Shown: positions 5,883 through 7,664 of the stretch, piece after piece | Position numbering within the stretch: position 1 is the first letter of the stretch | Layout of the letters: each line of letters opens with the position of its first letter | NCBI GenBank assembly: GCA_030831135.1 | Contig: JAURLR010000187.1 | Coordinates: 1 to 7,664, forward strand | DNA: 7,664 nucleotides | Direction of reading: 5' to 3' | DNA from: Alphaproteobacteria bacterium | GTDB lineage: Bacteria > Pseudomonadota > Alphaproteobacteria > UBA6615 | Program-made: the position numbers and the translations under genes | Notes under the pieces: generated by a model | Database searches by the model: none | Seen by the model: only the letters and a program-made list of their open reading frames with translations | Told to the model about the DNA's origin: nothing

Positions 5883-6263
5883 TTGCCACATCCAATCGAT
5901 ACCCATGTCGGCCGACGCATGCGCGCACGACGTGAAATGTGCGGAATGCCGCAAAAGGAACTCGCGCGGCAGCTGGGGATCAGTTTCCAGCAGGTTCAGA
6001 AATACGAAAGCGGTGCCAACCGGATCAGTGCCTCGAAACTCTGGCAACTCTGCGATGTCCTTGATGTCGTTCCGGGATATTTCTTCGAAGGCCTCTCGGG
6101 TGCCAAGGCCCGAACAGGCCAGTCCGAGGGTCTCAACACAGCCGATCCCGAATCCCGTTCGGCACGCCAGGTTCTCGATCTGAACCAGGCCTTCCAGAAG
6201 ATTCCCGATTCCCGTGTCCGGCGTCAGGTTGTTCAGCTGGTAAAATCTCTCGGCCGTTCCTGA
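5883..6263 (+). CDS. XRE-family HTH transcriptional regulator (PraR/PhrR-like)
   Basis: This 126-aa protein is a DNA-binding regulator. A Cro/C1-type helix-turn-helix spans about residues 11-65, with MPQKELARQLGIS as the first helices and SFQQVQKYESG (34-44) as the recognition helix region, followed by NRISASKLWQLCDVL and the short VPGYFFEG motif. The opening PIDTHVGRRMRARR and the closing VVQLVKSL are typical of the alphaproteobacterial group that includes PraR and PhrR of rhizobia. The start is TTG at 5883, supported by AGGGG 9 nt upstream and by the conserved N-terminus that begins right after it. The residues between 72 and 95 form a variable linker. Targets cannot be read from the sequence; it stands alone between the divergent ffh cluster and dapF. 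Confidence 0.88.
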   Translation: MPHPIDTHVGRRMRARREMCGMPQKELARQLGISFQQVQKYESGANRISASKLWQLCDVLDVVPGYFFEGLSGAKARTGQSEGLNTADPESRSARQVLDLNQAFQKIPDSRVRRQVVQLVKSLGRS

Positions 6264-6293
6264 CCGGACCAACCGGCCCGGGGCTGGACGCGG

Positions 6294-6320
6294 AGGGCCC
6301 TACGGCCCTATATCCCGCTC
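6294..6320 (+). promoter_or_regulatory. Hairpin and possible leaderless promoter before dapF
   Basis: AGGGCC-CTAC-GGCCCT (6294-6309) is a six-pair hairpin after the HTH gene, with no T-tract behind it. TATATC (6309-6314) follows, placed so that a transcript would start at or next to the dapF ATG (6321). A weak CTGGAC (6284-6289) lies 19 nt further upstream. There is no purine-rich ribosome binding site before the ATG. Confidence 0.35.
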
Positions 6321-7178
6321 ATGGTCGCTCGTGAATTCATAAAGATGCACGGTCTGGGCAATGATTTCGTCATTGTCGATGCACAGTCACGCGCTGTGTC
6401 CGTGGATGCAGCCGGTACGCAACGGCTGTCTGACCGCCATACCGGCATTGGGTTCGACCAGCTGATCACCATCGAAGCGCCGGGTGATCCCGAAACCGAC
6501 CTGCGTGTCCGTATCTTCAACGCCGATGGTTCGGAAGTTGCGGCCTGCGGCAACGCCATGCGCTGTGTTGCCCGGCTGGTTCTGAACGAAGACAAGACCC
6601 GGCTCCGGATCCGATCAGATGCCGGTATCCTCGAAGCCTGGCGCAACCCCGCCAATGCAGAACATTTCTGCGTCGATATGGGTCCCGCACGTACGGACTG
6701 GCAGGACATCCCGCTGGCGCAGGACTGCGACACCAACCATGTTCCGCTGGAACGCGGCCCGCTCGCAGACCCTGTCGCCGTCAATATGGGCAACCCGCAC
6801 GCCGTCTTCTTTATTGACGATGTCGACGGGATTCCCATCGAAACCCTCGGCCCCGACCTCGAACATGATCCGTTATTTCCCGAAAAGGCCAATATCGGCA
6901 TCGCACAGGTCATTGGACCTGACCGGCTGCGCCTGCGCGTCTGGGAACGGGGCGCGGGCCTGACACTGGCCTGCGGGAGCGGCGCCTGCGCGGCCGCCGT
7001 GGCAGCCCATCGTCGTGGGCTCACAGGACGGAAGGTCGAAATCGTCGTGGATGGCGGCACTCTGAATATCGAGTGGCGCGAGGACGGGCACGTGGTGATG
7101 TGCGGGCCCGCCGAGGAGAGCTTTCGCGGCGTGATTGATGAAAGCGCCTTTGCGGGCATGGGCAGCACCTCGCAATGA
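6321..7178 (+). CDS. dapF: Diaminopimelate epimerase
   Basis: DapF converts LL- to meso-diaminopimelate, the precursor of lysine and of the peptidoglycan cross-link, with two cysteines acting as acid and base and no cofactor. The 285-aa product (family about 275-290) has FIKMHGLGNDFVIVD (6-20), GIGFDQ (42-47), NADGSEVAACGNAMRC (67-82) with Cys76, VNMGNPHAV (154-162), and GLTLACGSGACAAAVAA (213-229) with Cys218; these two are the catalytic pair. The start is set by the family N-terminus; the next in-frame ATG falls inside the conserved KMHGLGN block. No Shine-Dalgarno sequence precedes the ATG. The stop overlaps the mtaB start by ATGA, so the two are co-translated. Confidence 0.97.
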   Translation: MVAREFIKMHGLGNDFVIVDAQSRAVSVDAAGTQRLSDRHTGIGFDQLITIEAPGDPETDLRVRIFNADGSEVAACGNAMRCVARLVLNEDKTRLRIRSDAGILEAWRNPANAEHFCVDMGPARTDWQDIPLAQDCDTNHVPLERGPLADPVAVNMGNPHAVFFIDDVDGIPIETLGPDLEHDPLFPEKANIGIAQVIGPDRLRLRVWERGAGLTLACGSGACAAAVAAHRRGLTGRKVEIVVDGGTLNIEWREDGHVVMCGPAEESFRGVIDESAFAGMGSTSQ

Positions 7179-7664
7179 GCGCACCCGAGATCATCACCTT
7201 CGGATGTCGGCTGAACACCTATGAATCCGAAGTCATGCGCGACCACGCCAATGCGGCTGGCCTGACCGACACGGTGATCATCAACACCTGCGCGGTGACA
7301 TCGGAAGCCGAGCGTCAGGCCCGTCAGGCGATCCGGCGTGCGCGGCGGAAGAAGCCAGATGCGCGGATCATCGTCACCGGCTGCGCGGCGCAGATCAATC
7401 CCGATGCCTATGCCGGGATGCCCGAAGTGGACGCGGTCCTCGGCAATCAGGAAAAACTCGAAGCGGCCTCGTTTCTCGCGCTCGACAGCAGCGAGCCGGT
7501 TCGCGTCGATGACATCATGACCGCCCGCGAAACCGCCTCCCATCTGGTCGAGGGCTTCGATGGCCGCACCCGCGCCTTCATCCAGGTCCAGAATGGCTGC
7601 GACCATCGCTGCACCTTCTGCATCATTCCCTTTGGCCGCGGCAATTCCCGCAGCGTGCCCATCG
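7175..7664 (+). CDS. mtaB: tRNA t6A37 methylthiotransferase MtaB, N-terminal part
   Basis: MtaB is a radical-SAM enzyme that adds a methylthio group to t6A at position 37 of tRNAs, making ms2t6A. The 163 codons present hold the N-terminal methylthiotransferase domain with its three cluster cysteines, Cys11 (FGCRLN), Cys39 (INTCAVT) and Cys70 (TGCAAQ), and the start of the radical-SAM domain with Cys142, Cys146 and Cys149 in GCDHRCTFCIIPFGRG. The FGCRLN start and INTCAVT motif fit MtaB better than MiaB or RimO. The ATG at 7175 overlaps the dapF stop by ATGA. The gene runs off the window; a full product would be roughly 400-430 aa. The dapF-mtaB pairing is common in alphaproteobacteria. Confidence 0.92.
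   Translation, partial: MSAPEIITFGCRLNTYESEVMRDHANAAGLTDTVIINTCAVTSEAERQARQAIRRARRKKPDARIIVTGCAAQINPDAYAGMPEVDAVLGNQEKLEAASFLALDSSEPVRVDDIMTARETASHLVEGFDGRTRAFIQVQNGCDHRCTFCIIPFGRGNSRSVPI

Noticed and set aside
6294..6309. Terminator after the HTH regulator
   Set aside because: The stem has only six pairs and is followed by ATATCCCGC without a T-tract.
6308..7606. 432-codon open frame on the minus strand
   Set aside because: It is antisense to dapF and mtaB, both certain by motifs; its protein is low-complexity and resembles no family.

Overview
The window is ordinary core-genome DNA of a high-GC alphaproteobacterium. The grounds are the gene set and order (an ffh to rplS cluster followed by leuC, facing a dapF-mtaB pair), a PraR/PhrR-type HTH regulator, and the style of the Ffh and S16 proteins. 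Something near Caulobacterales/Maricaulales is plausible, but I cannot fix the order from sequence alone. No mobile element, CRISPR array, tRNA or rRNA is visible.

Left part, minus strand (about 5470 down to 1040): one co-directional cluster, probably largely one operon, in transcription order ffh (SRP GTPase), a small VOC-fold protein, rpsP (S16), rimM (16S/30S maturation factor), trmD (tRNA m1G37 methyltransferase) and rplS (L19). It ends in a clear intrinsic terminator at 1041-1076. Gene joints are tight: the ffh stop lies in the VOC ribosome binding site, rimM and trmD overlap by 8 nt, trmD and rplS overlap by 1 nt, and the rimM ribosome binding site sits in a hairpin with the rpsP stop codon. 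Downstream lies leuC in the same orientation; it stops after 318 codons and lacks the iron-sulfur-binding C-terminal third.

Centre (5309-5882): 574 bases without a convincing gene. It holds a candidate sigma70 promoter for ffh, a compact three-hairpin leader, an 11-nt match to the SRP RNA tip at the ffh ribosome binding site, a direct repeat upstream of that promoter, and a candidate promoter with two operator-like palindromes for the divergent regulator.

Right part, plus strand: a 126-aa HTH regulator with a TTG start, then dapF (diaminopimelate epimerase), which has no Shine-Dalgarno sequence, and mtaB (tRNA methylthiotransferase), which overlaps dapF by ATGA and runs off the window end.

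The genes are mostly translation and protein-targeting functions: ribosomal proteins at both ends of the rpsP-rplS block, ribosome maturation, two position-37 tRNA modification enzymes (TrmD for G37; MtaB for t6A37) and co-translational targeting, plus two amino-acid biosynthesis genes (leuC, dapF). I found no clear new multi-gene system. The most unusual signals are the ffh leader with its SRP-RNA-like ribosome binding site, the long Ala/Glu repeat tail on S16, and the broken leuC.
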